Shown in pieces: positions 45,954-55,400 of a DNA stretch of 64,000 bases. Both the position numbers and the translations under genes were made by a program. Below the pieces are notes generated by a model that was given only the letters and a program-made list of their open reading frames with translations, ran no database searches and had not been told where the DNA came from. Position 1 is the stretch's first letter. The number at the start of each line of letters is the position of its first letter. Source of the DNA: CAYYBE01 sp964470345 (GTDB taxonomy: Bacteria; Babelota; Babeliae; Babelales; Babelaceae); contig CAYYBE010000005.1 of the NCBI GenBank assembly GCA_964470345.1, positions 1 to 64,000 on the forward strand, read 5' to 3'.

Positions 45954-48332
45954 ATGAAACTTTGGGCGGTACTTTTAGGTGCATGTTTCTCCACGTGTTC
46001 AGCGTATGAGGGAATCACACTTTCCTGTGCGCGTGATTTTTCGCAAAAACATCCTGAGGCGCAGGATGGGCAAGAGGTCGGCGGATCACTCGAAGGGCTC
46101 TTTAACCCCGATTACCAGATAGCATACAAACAGGTGATTCCCGTAGGGATACAGCGCGTATTGGCCTCTGTTGGCCTCTCGTTTGAACGTTTATGCGAAA
46201 AGCAATTTGGTCCGTGTGCTGGGTGCGTTGATATTAATAATCTGATTCAGCAGCGAGAGTTGTCGGGGTACGTGCATAAACATGTTCTGCAAGTAGCAAC
46301 AAAGCCAGGGGACCGCATTATTGTTTTTGGAGATCTCCAAGGTGCGTTTGGTTCGTTAGTTCGCTCTTTAGATGAACTTGAGCGGCAGGGGATAATCGAT
46401 AATAATTTAGTGATAAAAAAGCCTGGATATTTTATCATTTTTAATGCAAATGTTATTGGGCGTGGTGTTAATAGTTTTCAAACGCTGCTTTTGGTTGCGA
46501 CATTATTACGCAATAATCCCGATAAAGTATTTTGGATTCGCGGGAAATATGAAGAAGAGGATTTATTATATAAATATGGGGTTGGCCAGTATCTTTCTTC
46601 TCAAGCAGAACTTTGTGATGATGCCGAAGTATGCTTATCACGCATTATTCGCCTGATCTCGACATTGCCCTTGGCCGTCTATTGTAACTATGGGCAGGGG
46701 AAAGAGTTGATTCGTTTTTCTGGTTATGGTCGTGGCTATGAGCCGATCAATGAACGTAAGATGGGGGATTTCTTTCAGGAGCCCCTACGTGAACCTGTCG
46801 CTCTGTACACCATTGCACATGCCATTCCATCATCTGGTCCGGTTCATATACGTATTTTATTGCAAAGCATTGATGGTATCGATGATTTTAAAAAAGGAAA
46901 TGAGGGACTGTCTGTTGTGGACTATAGTGGTGGCGCTATTGTCTGGACTCCTTTTTCTTCCCCGCTTTTGTTGCATCAAAAGATTAATAACTTTTTTAAT
47001 GATGCCTTTTCGATTATCGAATTGGGCAGTAGCCTGCAAGCGACTTCGGCAACTCTGTATACCCACGATGCTCGCTCAAGCGAACCGTTTCAGATATATA
47101 AAAGATATTTGTTAGCGTCAGGAGAAACGCTTAATTCTCAACAAACTGCTGAAAAGATGCAAAAGCAACAAATTCTCCTCGGGACAACACTTGATTTGTC
47201 TCGTGGTATTGCCTTTTTAGGAGAGCAGGTAAAAGTGGCCATTATGCTTGTTCTTGACCAGGCAAATCAACAAGGGGGCATACAAAACAAGCGAGTGCAA
47301 TGTATTATTCGTGATGATGGCTATAGCCCACAATTGGCTCGTGAAAATATTGATTCGCTCATGAAAAAAGAAAATATTGACATCTTTCCCCTTACGCTTG
47401 GTAGCGCTACATCGATGGCTTCATTAGATCTTTTAAAAAAGGGCTCTGCGTTATTTTTATTTCCTTTAACGGGGGCTTCTTTCTTACGATCTGCTGAGCT
47501 GCCGGGCGTTATTAATTTGCGGGCTTCATACCGTGATGAGGTATATGCCTTGATTCCCTATATGATTGAAAAACTCTTTGTTAAGCGTTTTGCGTTCTTC
47601 TATCAAAATGATAGCTATGGACAGGAGTCATTGGGCATTGCTCGTGAAATCTTGAAAAGCTATGGAATTACCCAGTGGACCGAATTGCCCTACATACGAA
47701 ACGTGACTGATTTCAAAACAACGGTTGCCCTCTTAAAAGAATCTCAACCAGAAGCATTGGGCTTTTTCTCGACGCCCTCTGCAACGGCAGAATTATTACG
47801 CCAAGTAGGAGCAAATGTCTTAACGTCTATGCGTTTGTTTGGGCTGTCGTCACTCGTTGATGGTACCTTCGATAAGTTAGTTCAAAATCTTGGGTTACGT
47901 TGTATTTTTAGTCGGGTTGTTCCTGATCCAAGGCTCAGTGATCTATTGATTGCCAAAGAGTATCGCAATTCATTTAATGAGCGAGAGTTCATGTTCGGAG
48001 ATTTTTCATTCGAGGCATTCATAGGAACAAGTTTACTTGTTGAGGTTATGCGTTCTATTAAAGGACCCCTTACGATGCAAACGGTGCGTTCTGCTTTTGA
48101 ATCGATGAAGGACTATCCGTTTAAGGGTCTTGAATTTTCATTTGATAAGCAATCACGTTCTCTTGCGCGTAACGTGTGGCTTGATGTAGGGAACGGTACC
48201 ATAGAAAAAATTTCTTGGCCTGAACGGCTTTTCCGCGAGAAGCATCCGCAACTACAATCCCCGACTGAAAAGTTCCCGACTGAAAAATTACCCAAACCAA
48301 TAACAGAGCCGAAGCAGTCAGAAGCGAGGTAA
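45954..48332 (+). CDS. Periplasmic fusion 1: degenerate PPP phosphatase fold plus LivJ-type binding domain
   Basis: 792 residues from ATG 45954 with a signal peptide (MKLWAVLLGACFSTCSA); GGGAG upstream, 16 nt after pLGIC-1. Residues about 115-385 follow the PPP-type metallophosphatase order: IVFGDLQGAFGSLVRSL (126) for GDxHG, FNANVIGRG (about 164) for GDxVDRG, then LLVATLLRNNPDKVFWIRGK with YEE (about 197) for RGNHE, and STLPLAVYCN. The metal His, Asp and Asn are mostly replaced, so it is probably inactive. From about 404 a Peripla_BP_6 domain follows (GTTLDLSRGIAFLGEQVKVA, RDDGYSPQLARENID). I infer a periplasmic ligand sensor working with the channel. Confidence 0.85.
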   Translation: MKLWAVLLGACFSTCSAYEGITLSCARDFSQKHPEAQDGQEVGGSLEGLFNPDYQIAYKQVIPVGIQRVLASVGLSFERLCEKQFGPCAGCVDINNLIQQRELSGYVHKHVLQVATKPGDRIIVFGDLQGAFGSLVRSLDELERQGIIDNNLVIKKPGYFIIFNANVIGRGVNSFQTLLLVATLLRNNPDKVFWIRGKYEEEDLLYKYGVGQYLSSQAELCDDAEVCLSRIIRLISTLPLAVYCNYGQGKELIRFSGYGRGYEPINERKMGDFFQEPLREPVALYTIAHAIPSSGPVHIRILLQSIDGIDDFKKGNEGLSVVDYSGGAIVWTPFSSPLLLHQKINNFFNDAFSIIELGSSLQATSATLYTHDARSSEPFQIYKRYLLASGETLNSQQTAEKMQKQQILLGTTLDLSRGIAFLGEQVKVAIMLVLDQANQQGGIQNKRVQCIIRDDGYSPQLARENIDSLMKKENIDIFPLTLGSATSMASLDLLKKGSALFLFPLTGASFLRSAELPGVINLRASYRDEVYALIPYMIEKLFVKRFAFFYQNDSYGQESLGIAREILKSYGITQWTELPYIRNVTDFKTTVALLKESQPEALGFFSTPSATAELLRQVGANVLTSMRLFGLSSLVDGTFDKLVQNLGLRCIFSRVVPDPRLSDLLIAKEYRNSFNEREFMFGDFSFEAFIGTSLLVEVMRSIKGPLTMQTVRSAFESMKDYPFKGLEFSFDKQSRSLARNVWLDVGNGTIEKISWPERLFREKHPQLQSPTEKFPTEKLPKPITEPKQSEAR

Positions 48333-48335
48333 AAT

Positions 48336-50633
48336 ATGAGAGTAGTAAGTATATTAGTAGTAGTATCATTCAGTACCCTGTGGGCGGTACCTCAACCTGT
48401 TACGCTGGCAGAACTTACCGAGCAGGCTGCACGCATCGATGAGCTTGTTGCACCTGGCACGAGTGATGAAATACGCCCTCTTTTTGATCAATTTTACAAA
48501 TCTCAACAGCCTTCGCTCTTCAGGCAACTTTTGCAAAGCTGTTGTGTCCCAACACCTTTTTCGCATGATGCCAACCGAGTTCGTTCGTTATTGCAGGAAA
48601 TAACTACACAAAAAGAATTGAATGGCTATAACGGTGATTTTGTTGTGCAACTGCCCTGGCAACCGGGTGATCGCCTTATTGTCTTTGGAGATATGCAAGG
48701 TGGCTTTTCTTCACTGGTGCGTTCATTACGCTATTTTAAGCAAGAGGGAATAATTGACGAACAGCTCCGATTACAAGATCCCCATACAACGTTGATCTTT
48801 AACGCCAATGCTATTGGTCGAACCCCTTACAATCTTGAGCTCTTGGAAACGATTGTTTCACTACAACTCCAAAACCCAGGAAAAGTATGGTATATTCGCG
48901 GGCCGTATGAAGAGGCTGACTTTTGGGTTAAATATCAACTGCGACAACAGTTGTTTGCCCTTGGTGAAGATGATGTGGCGGATCGATATTCGCTCGTAAA
49001 TCTTATTCAGCGATTTTTTTCCACGCTGCCGCTTGCGCTCTATATCAATTATAATCAGGGGGGTTCGCTCCTGAGAATTTCCGGCTACGGGCGTGATTAC
49101 CTTCCGATTAATGAGCGTATGTTTGACGATTTCTTTGCTGAGGTTCCCCAGGAATCGCCGGTAATGTATTATCTGAATAACCGTGTTCCAGCCAAAGTGC
49201 CTGTTCATGTACGTGTTTTATTGCACGGCCTTAAAAACATTGAAGCCTTTAAAGTAACAAGCGGTTTATATCTTGATGAGTATACGGGGGGTGCTATTTC
49301 ATGGACCTCGTTCTCTTCCCCTACGCGTGTTCATCAGCTTGTGAACCGTTTTTATCATGATGCCTACGTGGTCATCTTGTTGGGGGAAACGATCCATAAA
49401 ACGACCATTACGCTCTATAATCGAGATAGCCGTTATTCTGAACCTTTTCACATGGTAGCGCGTTATGCCTTGTCTAGTGGCCGAGCTTTGGATGCTAACG
49501 AAAAGCTAGAAGCTGAATCACGTGATCAAATTATCTTGGCCTCTACAAACGATCTTTCTAAGAGCACTGCAGCAGTTGGTCGTGGATTAACAGCTGGAGT
49601 GAATATTGCGGTGAAGCAATACAATAGCCAGGGTGGTGTTCATGGACGGCAGATTAAGTATATAAAGCGTGATGATGGGTACGACCCAACACGTGCTCGT
49701 GCAAATATGGATGCGTTTATGACGACGGACAAAGCTGATTTTGTTCTGATCTCGAGTGGAACTTCTACGTTACGCGCATCTCTTGATTTGGTTGAACGTG
49801 GTAAGGTTTTGGTTCTGTTTCCTTTGACCGGTGCACCGCAATTTAGAAGTGAACGGTATCCAGGGTTACTACACTTGCGCGCCTCACTTGCTGAGGAAGT
49901 GTATGCATTATTGCCATATATCATTGAGAAAAAATTTGTTAAACGATTTGCGTTCTTTTATCAAAATGATGAATTTGGCTTGGCAAGTCTTGAGGTTGCT
50001 CGTAAGATTCTGCCTTATTATGGAATCACCCAGTGGACCGAAATACCCTATATACGCAATATGACCGATGTTGATTTTCTTGCTCGGAAAATTAAAGAGG
50101 CTCAACCGGAAGCGTTAGGACTTTTTTCTACCTCATCAGTTACGCGAGAATTATTCCATGCCTTAGGTGCAACCGTCCTATTGTCGATGAAGATTTTTGG
50201 AGGCGATTCGCTGGTTGATGGGATATTTGATCAATATGTACGTAAGCTGGGAATCCCCTGCACGCTTTGTCGTGTCGTACCTGATCCTGCAACAAGTGAC
50301 CTACCTATTGTGCAAGAGTACCGTAGGGCGATGGATGAAGTAGAACTTCCATATAATGATTTCTCCCTTGAGGGATATATGGGGGCGAGCCTCTTAATCC
50401 ACGCGTTACGGGAGATAAAAGGTCCGCTTACTATGAACTCGGTACGAACCTATTTTGAGCAGATGCGCGATTACCACTTTAAGGGGCTTGTATTAACCTT
50501 TACTCCGCAAAGTCGTCAATTGCAGCATACGGTATGGCTTGATGAGGGGAACGGTAAGATTATCTCCGTCCCTCACGCTGAGGCTGATTTTTGGAAAAAA
50601 TTTGGGAAGAAGAAAGAGGAGAAACTTTCATGA
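48336..50633 (+). CDS. Periplasmic fusion 2: degenerate PPP fold plus LivJ-type binding domain
   Basis: 765 residues, 3 nt after fusion 1, with a signal peptide (MRVVSILVVVSFSTLWAVP). Same plan: IVFGDMQGGFSSLVRSL (118), FNANAIGRT, WYIRGPYEEAD, STLPLALYIN; the binding domain starts about 398 (ILASTNDLSKSTAAVGRGL, RDDGYDPTRARANMD). By eye it is strongly similar to fusion 1 throughout the binding domain (for example KRFAFFYQND, YGITQWTE, EALG.FST). It has no extra Pro/Lys-rich tail and ends in KKKEEKLS. Overlaps the next gene by 4 nt (ATGA). Confidence 0.85.
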   Translation: MRVVSILVVVSFSTLWAVPQPVTLAELTEQAARIDELVAPGTSDEIRPLFDQFYKSQQPSLFRQLLQSCCVPTPFSHDANRVRSLLQEITTQKELNGYNGDFVVQLPWQPGDRLIVFGDMQGGFSSLVRSLRYFKQEGIIDEQLRLQDPHTTLIFNANAIGRTPYNLELLETIVSLQLQNPGKVWYIRGPYEEADFWVKYQLRQQLFALGEDDVADRYSLVNLIQRFFSTLPLALYINYNQGGSLLRISGYGRDYLPINERMFDDFFAEVPQESPVMYYLNNRVPAKVPVHVRVLLHGLKNIEAFKVTSGLYLDEYTGGAISWTSFSSPTRVHQLVNRFYHDAYVVILLGETIHKTTITLYNRDSRYSEPFHMVARYALSSGRALDANEKLEAESRDQIILASTNDLSKSTAAVGRGLTAGVNIAVKQYNSQGGVHGRQIKYIKRDDGYDPTRARANMDAFMTTDKADFVLISSGTSTLRASLDLVERGKVLVLFPLTGAPQFRSERYPGLLHLRASLAEEVYALLPYIIEKKFVKRFAFFYQNDEFGLASLEVARKILPYYGITQWTEIPYIRNMTDVDFLARKIKEAQPEALGLFSTSSVTRELFHALGATVLLSMKIFGGDSLVDGIFDQYVRKLGIPCTLCRVVPDPATSDLPIVQEYRRAMDEVELPYNDFSLEGYMGASLLIHALREIKGPLTMNSVRTYFEQMRDYHFKGLVLTFTPQSRQLQHTVWLDEGNGKIISVPHAEADFWKKFGKKKEEKLS

Positions 50634-51778
50634 AAAAAATATGTATCTTGAGTGTACTCAGCATCGGGCTTTTAGGTTCAGTGCATGCGTTTACCAACCT
50701 GCAGGATTTGCAGACATATAGCGCACAGCATCCCGAGTATCCCGACGGTGATTCCGATCAATGGCTTGACCAAACCTATACGACATTCTATCAGTCAATG
50801 GAGCCGGGCTTGTTTACCCGTATAGGCCGCTGGCTCAATCTTTCGCCACAACCGTTATGGAGTACTGCAGAGCTTGAAAAAATGCTTGAACGCGCCGTAC
50901 GTACACCGGATAAAGAGAAACAGTATGAAGCAATTCTGGGAACTTTGGTAACCGAGCCGATGCACTTTGTTGTATTGAGTGGATTGCATGGAGCATTTCA
51001 TTCGTTAGTACGTATCTTGGCTGACCTGCAATCTAAGGGAACGCTTGATGATCAACTGAAGCTTACCGACAAAACTACGACGCTTGTATGTAATGGTGAT
51101 GTTATTGCAGGATCTCCCTATGTTCTTGAGACATTAACCGTTATTTTACTCTTGATAGAACGAAATCCGGGGAAAGTCTGGTATCTCCAAGGGAAAGATG
51201 AACTTGACCAAACATGGCGTGGCCGTGAATTAGGGCGACAATTGGTTGCACGCTGCGGCGCGCAATGTTACCAAAGAATAGAAGCTTTATTGGCGCTCTA
51301 TTTCCAAGCATTACCACAAGCATGGTACATCGTTGATGGTGAACGAAAAAATGCGTTTGTGTTTGACTCTTTTGATTTCTTACATCGACAGCGAGATGCA
51401 GAACTTGGTTCATTTTTTACTAATCTGCAACCGAATAGTATTACGACCTACTCATTTTTTGAGCGTCTCAAGACCTCGCAGCCGGTTACGGTTAAAGCAT
51501 TGGTGCAAAGTCGTACAACGTGGCCTACGGTGAAACCAACTATGCCCTGTGAATTACTCCCCAATACTAAACCGCTGACGTGGTTATTAACGTCTGCACA
51601 AACAAGAGCCTACCGCCAGCTGTATCGCTTTTTCTATGACGCTTATGCAGTAATTGATGTAACATCAAAATTTGAGCAAAGTACGCTTCGTTGTATGGCG
51701 CGCGATGTACGTAAAGAGCAACCGTTTAAGGAACAAGCATGTTACGATCTGTTTTCAGGGAAAGTGTGCGGCGCTTAA
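50630..51778 (+). CDS. PPP-fold-only paralog (no binding domain)
   Basis: 382 residues from ATG 50630, overlapping fusion 2 by 4 nt; the longer frame from 50591 is rejected. Signal peptide MKKICILSVLSIGLLGSVHA. It parallels the first halves of the fusions (same start TLxxYSAQHPEYPDGD) but stops where their binding domain would begin. Its active-site remnants are different: LSGLHGAFHSLVRIL keeps the His, VCNGDVIAGSP keeps Gly-Asp, and WYLQGKDELD replaces RGNHE. Possibly a truncated or intact single-domain regulator of the same complex. Confidence 0.8.
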   Translation: MKKICILSVLSIGLLGSVHAFTNLQDLQTYSAQHPEYPDGDSDQWLDQTYTTFYQSMEPGLFTRIGRWLNLSPQPLWSTAELEKMLERAVRTPDKEKQYEAILGTLVTEPMHFVVLSGLHGAFHSLVRILADLQSKGTLDDQLKLTDKTTTLVCNGDVIAGSPYVLETLTVILLLIERNPGKVWYLQGKDELDQTWRGRELGRQLVARCGAQCYQRIEALLALYFQALPQAWYIVDGERKNAFVFDSFDFLHRQRDAELGSFFTNLQPNSITTYSFFERLKTSQPVTVKALVQSRTTWPTVKPTMPCELLPNTKPLTWLLTSAQTRAYRQLYRFFYDAYAVIDVTSKFEQSTLRCMARDVRKEQPFKEQACYDLFSGKVCGA

Positions 51779-51812
51779 GTCTGGTGGTAGCATCGAATTA
51801 TTTTGCAATTTT

Positions 51813-51842
51813 AAGCTCTCCCTTTTAAGCGAGCTTTGTTTT
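51813..51842 (+). terminator. Weak hairpin between the two half-clusters
   Basis: AAGCTC (51813-51818) and GAGCTT (51831-51836) flank a 12-nt loop, followed by TGTTTT. It could partly terminate transcription before pLGIC-2. Confidence 0.4.
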
Positions 51843-51884
51843 GGGGGGAGTTTTAGTCATAAGTAAAAAGAGTAAGGGGAACGT

Positions 51885-52940
51885 ATGGCACAAGCGAATA
51901 TTGCGCAAACGCAAGGGGACAGCCCTAAAAAATTAGTGAGCTCATTTTACATGTTTAGTTGGATGGCGTTCACCGTAGTTTGTTTAAGTTATCTTATTTA
52001 TCGTAATACGAGCTTTTTTTATTCAAGTGATGACCAAATAACGATTACCCATATAACTCCAGAGCAGAAACGGGCCTTTGGTGGAGCGCCGGCAATTGTG
52101 CACGTTGGATTAACGATTAGTGAATTTCGTGTCTTTAAAATGTCACAAAATGAATTTGTATTTGATGGGGTGTTATGGTTTAAATTTGACCCGAGCCATA
52201 TCTCGCTTTCTCTCCTAGGGCAATTTTCATTTGACCGTGGCGAGATTGTTTACCAATCAAAGCCAACGACATTTTTACAAAATGGACATCTTTTTGCGCG
52301 GTATGATATCCGTGTCAAATTTTCGACACCGCTCAGTTATCGTCAATTTCCCTTAGATGATCACCGATTGGCGATAGTCCTTTCTTATAAAAATCTTTCA
52401 CCCAAAGATATAACGTTAGTGATTCGAGATGGTGATTTTATTGTTGTGCCGAATATGGAGACGGTTGGATGGGGCGAGTATGAGCATTTTGCCGATGCGG
52501 GGTATTTGTCGATAGGGTATAGCGAAATGGATCCTGACCAAAAGCTTGATTATCCGTCAGTTCTTTTTGCTATTGACTACGGGCGCCAGGGAAATGTTCG
52601 TAATTCGATGATTATTTTATTTCCGATGTTGCTCCTGTTCTTTATCTCGCTCTTTTCGTTGATTCTCGATCGAGACAAGTGGTTTACCACGGTTGTTTCC
52701 CTGCCAGCGCAAACGACTGCAGGGCTGGTTGCTTATCGCTTTGTAATGGAAGCGATGTCTCCAACCGTGGGGTACTTCATGTATTCTGATTATTTTTTCT
52801 TTCTCTTTCTTACGCTGATGTTTTGTATTTTATTAATTCATTCTATTACGGTCCACATAAGTCTTTTCGTGCGACAATTACTTATAGCGGGATTTAATAT
52901 TGTTATTTTAGCTTTTGCAGCCTTTTTGTTGTGGCTTTAA
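51885..52940 (+). CDS. Pentameric ligand-gated ion channel homolog (pLGIC-2)
   Basis: 351 residues; ATG with AAGGGG upstream. Paralog of pLGIC-1, alignable end to end with a one-residue offset and well over half identical by eye. It has the same N-terminal helix, pro-loop YRQFPLDDH (about 152-160), four membrane helices, and M2 DRDKWFTTVVSLPAQTTAGL followed by EAMSPTVGY. Differences concentrate in the N-terminus and the ligand-domain loops, as expected if the two sense different ligands or form mixed pentamers. It is followed after 9 nt by fusion 3, repeating the order of the first half-cluster. Confidence 0.88.
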   Translation: MAQANIAQTQGDSPKKLVSSFYMFSWMAFTVVCLSYLIYRNTSFFYSSDDQITITHITPEQKRAFGGAPAIVHVGLTISEFRVFKMSQNEFVFDGVLWFKFDPSHISLSLLGQFSFDRGEIVYQSKPTTFLQNGHLFARYDIRVKFSTPLSYRQFPLDDHRLAIVLSYKNLSPKDITLVIRDGDFIVVPNMETVGWGEYEHFADAGYLSIGYSEMDPDQKLDYPSVLFAIDYGRQGNVRNSMIILFPMLLLFFISLFSLILDRDKWFTTVVSLPAQTTAGLVAYRFVMEAMSPTVGYFMYSDYFFFLFLTLMFCILLIHSITVHISLFVRQLLIAGFNIVILAFAAFLLWL

Positions 52941-52949
52941 GGGGGAGTT

Positions 52950-55400
52950 ATGAACGTTAGTACGGTGCTCGGTTTTTTGAGCTTTTTATCGGTCTTTACC
53001 GTGATACCTGTTGGTGAGCGCAAAAATGTGCTGGGCCTTACGCTGAGTGCTGCACATCAATTTTCGCAAGCATATCCCGATACCTATCTTCCTGAAAATG
53101 GAGATTTTTTTAGGCCTGATTATCGCTACTTGTATCGCTCGATGATACCCCAATATTTTGCATGGACGTTGAGTTGGTTAGGTATTACGTTTGAAAAATC
53201 TTGGGAAAAGCCATTTATTGGATGCGGCGGTTATGCATTGTTGCAAAAAGTTACACAGGATCGCCAATCGCTTGTTACGAGCCGTGGGAGTGTAGCACAG
53301 ATCTTTCCAGTACCCGGTGAAAAGATTGTTCTTTTTGGAGATTTACAAGGAGCTTTTGGCTCATTTGTCCGCTCATTAAGTGAGCTGGAACGGCTAGGAA
53401 TTATTGATAATGACTTACGCGTGATCAAGCAAGAATATAAAATTGTACTGAATGCAAACTTTTTGGGACGTGGCCCGCAGGCGCTCCCTACGCTGTTGTT
53501 AGTTGCAGCATTATTGCATCAAAACCCGGAGCATGTTTTTGTTATTCGTGGCAGTTATGAAGAAGTCGATCTGTTTAATTCATATGGGCTGGGCCAATAT
53601 TGGCGGCTTATGGGGAATCTTTGTGGTACAGCTGACCTTTCATATAAAAGTCTTGCGGCGAATTTTTTGAGTTCGCTTCCCTCTGCTTTGTACATTAATT
53701 ATAACAGAGGGAAAGAGCTTATTCGCTTTTCATCTTACCCACGTACCTACCAGGGTATTAAAGAGCAGCTTATGGGAGATTTTTTTCAACGAGATCCATC
53801 TGAATCTGTTGTATGGTACAACCTTGCTAAAAAAGTTAAAACCACAGGTGAAGTGCATGTTCGCGTTTTGTTTCGTAGTCTTGATGGTATTGATGAATTT
53901 CAGCCGGACAACAAAGGACTTGCATTGCTTGGCTATGCGGGGGGAGCTATAGAATGGACCGCCTTCTCGTCTCCCTTGCCGATGCATCAAAAATTTAATA
54001 ACTTTTTTTATGATGCTTTTTCTATTATTTCATTGGAAAAGGAGCCCGAACAGTCGACTATTAGTTTATATAATCATGATAGTCGCCGTCGCGAGGAGAC
54101 GTGGTCTTTGGTTGCGCGCTATAATCTTTTTTCAGGAGAGCAACTAGAACATTCTGAGGAGTTTACGAAAAAAATTGGTAACCAGAAGCTGCAAGAAGAA
54201 GTTGAGAAACCGATTGTTATTGCTTCGATCGCTGATCTTTCCAAAGGGGCTTCTATCCGTGGCTTGGCTCTTAAGCAAGGAATGACGGCAAGTGTTACCG
54301 AGGCAAATCGACATGGCGGGATAAAAGGAAGGCCAATCGAATTTGTTGTACGGGATGATGAGAATACCCCCAATAAGACGCGTGAGATACTTGAATCACT
54401 GTTAAGCGTGAACCATCCTGATTTTATTACCCTTTCTCAGGGGTCGCCAACGTTACGGGCCTCCCTTGATCTTATAGAAAATAATAGTACCTCGATCTTC
54501 TTTCCTTCAACGGGCTCATCCCGTTTTCGTACACTTGCACTGCCCGGATTGATTCATTTCAGGGCAACCTATGAAGACCAGCTGTATGCAGTGATTCCCT
54601 ATTTAGTTGATAAAAAAAAGATTGAACGTTTTACCTTCTTTTATGAACTAGGGGAATATGGCAATTCTGCTTTAGCCATCGTACGTGCGCTGTTACCGCA
54701 ACTTGGTATTCATACATGGTCGGAGGTTGGCTATGCCCGTAACATGGTTGGTACACAAGTACTTGCAGATAAAATTAAAGAAACGCAACCAGAAGCGTTA
54801 GGGTTGTTTTCATCATCGTTAGTAACAAAAGATTTAGTGCGGGAATTGGGAGCAGAGGTCTTAGGTGTTGTTAAGCTCTTCGGACTTGATCCATTATATG
54901 ATGGACTCTTTGATACGTTTATACGAGAAGCTGGAATGTCATGTATTTTTTGCCGCATTCTTCCCGATGCTGCAACAAGTAAGTTACCGATCGTTGAAGA
55001 CTATCGTACTGCGATGAAGCGAGAGGGTGCGGCGTATACCGATCCTTCATTGGAGGGCTATGTTGGCATGAGTCTGTTGATCCATGCATTACGAACGGTT
55101 CCGGCTCCTTTAACCCGACAGACCGTTATGGCGTTTTTTGAAAAGATGAAAAATTATAATTATAAAGGTCTGACGCTTACGTTTAATCCGCAAACGCGTG
55201 ATCTGATGCATACGGTATGGCTTGATCTTGGTGATGGGACTGTTCTGCAGGTAGTTGATCCTAAAGAGCAATTTCTGCGTCAGCATGGAAAGCAGGCGCA
55301 ACAAAAAGCAGTAACCAAACCAGTTGTCCCTGCTACGACTGTTCAGTCGCAAAAGCCTTTTGGAGCCGTTGGTACATCTGCTGTAAGTCAACTGAAATAG
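52950..55400 (+). CDS. Periplasmic fusion 3: degenerate PPP fold plus LivJ-type binding domain
   Basis: 816 residues; ribosome site AGGGGGAG just before ATG 52950; N-terminal hydrophobic signal (VLGFLSFLSVFTVIPVG). PPP-like part: IVLFGDLQGAFGSFVRSL (130), LNANFLGRG, FVIRGSYEEVD, SSLPSALYIN. The binding domain begins near 422 (VIASIADLSKGASIRGL, RDDENTPNKTREIL). Most similar to fusion 1 in the first half (same GLGQYW and LGITFEKSWEK-like phrases). It ends with a Lys/Gln/Ala-rich tail (QAQQKAVTKP), like fusion 1. Its 3' end overlaps the convergent HIT gene by 68 nt. Confidence 0.85.
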   Translation: MNVSTVLGFLSFLSVFTVIPVGERKNVLGLTLSAAHQFSQAYPDTYLPENGDFFRPDYRYLYRSMIPQYFAWTLSWLGITFEKSWEKPFIGCGGYALLQKVTQDRQSLVTSRGSVAQIFPVPGEKIVLFGDLQGAFGSFVRSLSELERLGIIDNDLRVIKQEYKIVLNANFLGRGPQALPTLLLVAALLHQNPEHVFVIRGSYEEVDLFNSYGLGQYWRLMGNLCGTADLSYKSLAANFLSSLPSALYINYNRGKELIRFSSYPRTYQGIKEQLMGDFFQRDPSESVVWYNLAKKVKTTGEVHVRVLFRSLDGIDEFQPDNKGLALLGYAGGAIEWTAFSSPLPMHQKFNNFFYDAFSIISLEKEPEQSTISLYNHDSRRREETWSLVARYNLFSGEQLEHSEEFTKKIGNQKLQEEVEKPIVIASIADLSKGASIRGLALKQGMTASVTEANRHGGIKGRPIEFVVRDDENTPNKTREILESLLSVNHPDFITLSQGSPTLRASLDLIENNSTSIFFPSTGSSRFRTLALPGLIHFRATYEDQLYAVIPYLVDKKKIERFTFFYELGEYGNSALAIVRALLPQLGIHTWSEVGYARNMVGTQVLADKIKETQPEALGLFSSSLVTKDLVRELGAEVLGVVKLFGLDPLYDGLFDTFIREAGMSCIFCRILPDAATSKLPIVEDYRTAMKREGAAYTDPSLEGYVGMSLLIHALRTVPAPLTRQTVMAFFEKMKNYNYKGLTLTFNPQTRDLMHTVWLDLGDGTVLQVVDPKEQFLRQHGKQAQQKAVTKPVVPATTVQSQKPFGAVGTSAVSQLK

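Noticed and set aside
45915..45954. Earlier start of fusion 1 inside pLGIC-1
   Set aside because: The ATG at 45954 has a ribosome site and gives a signal peptide; the upstream part overlaps the channel gene.
55333..55400. Possible frameshift at the convergent overlap of fusion 3 and the HIT gene
   Set aside because: Both frames end cleanly in family-consistent or low-complexity tails; a simple tail-to-tail overlap explains it.
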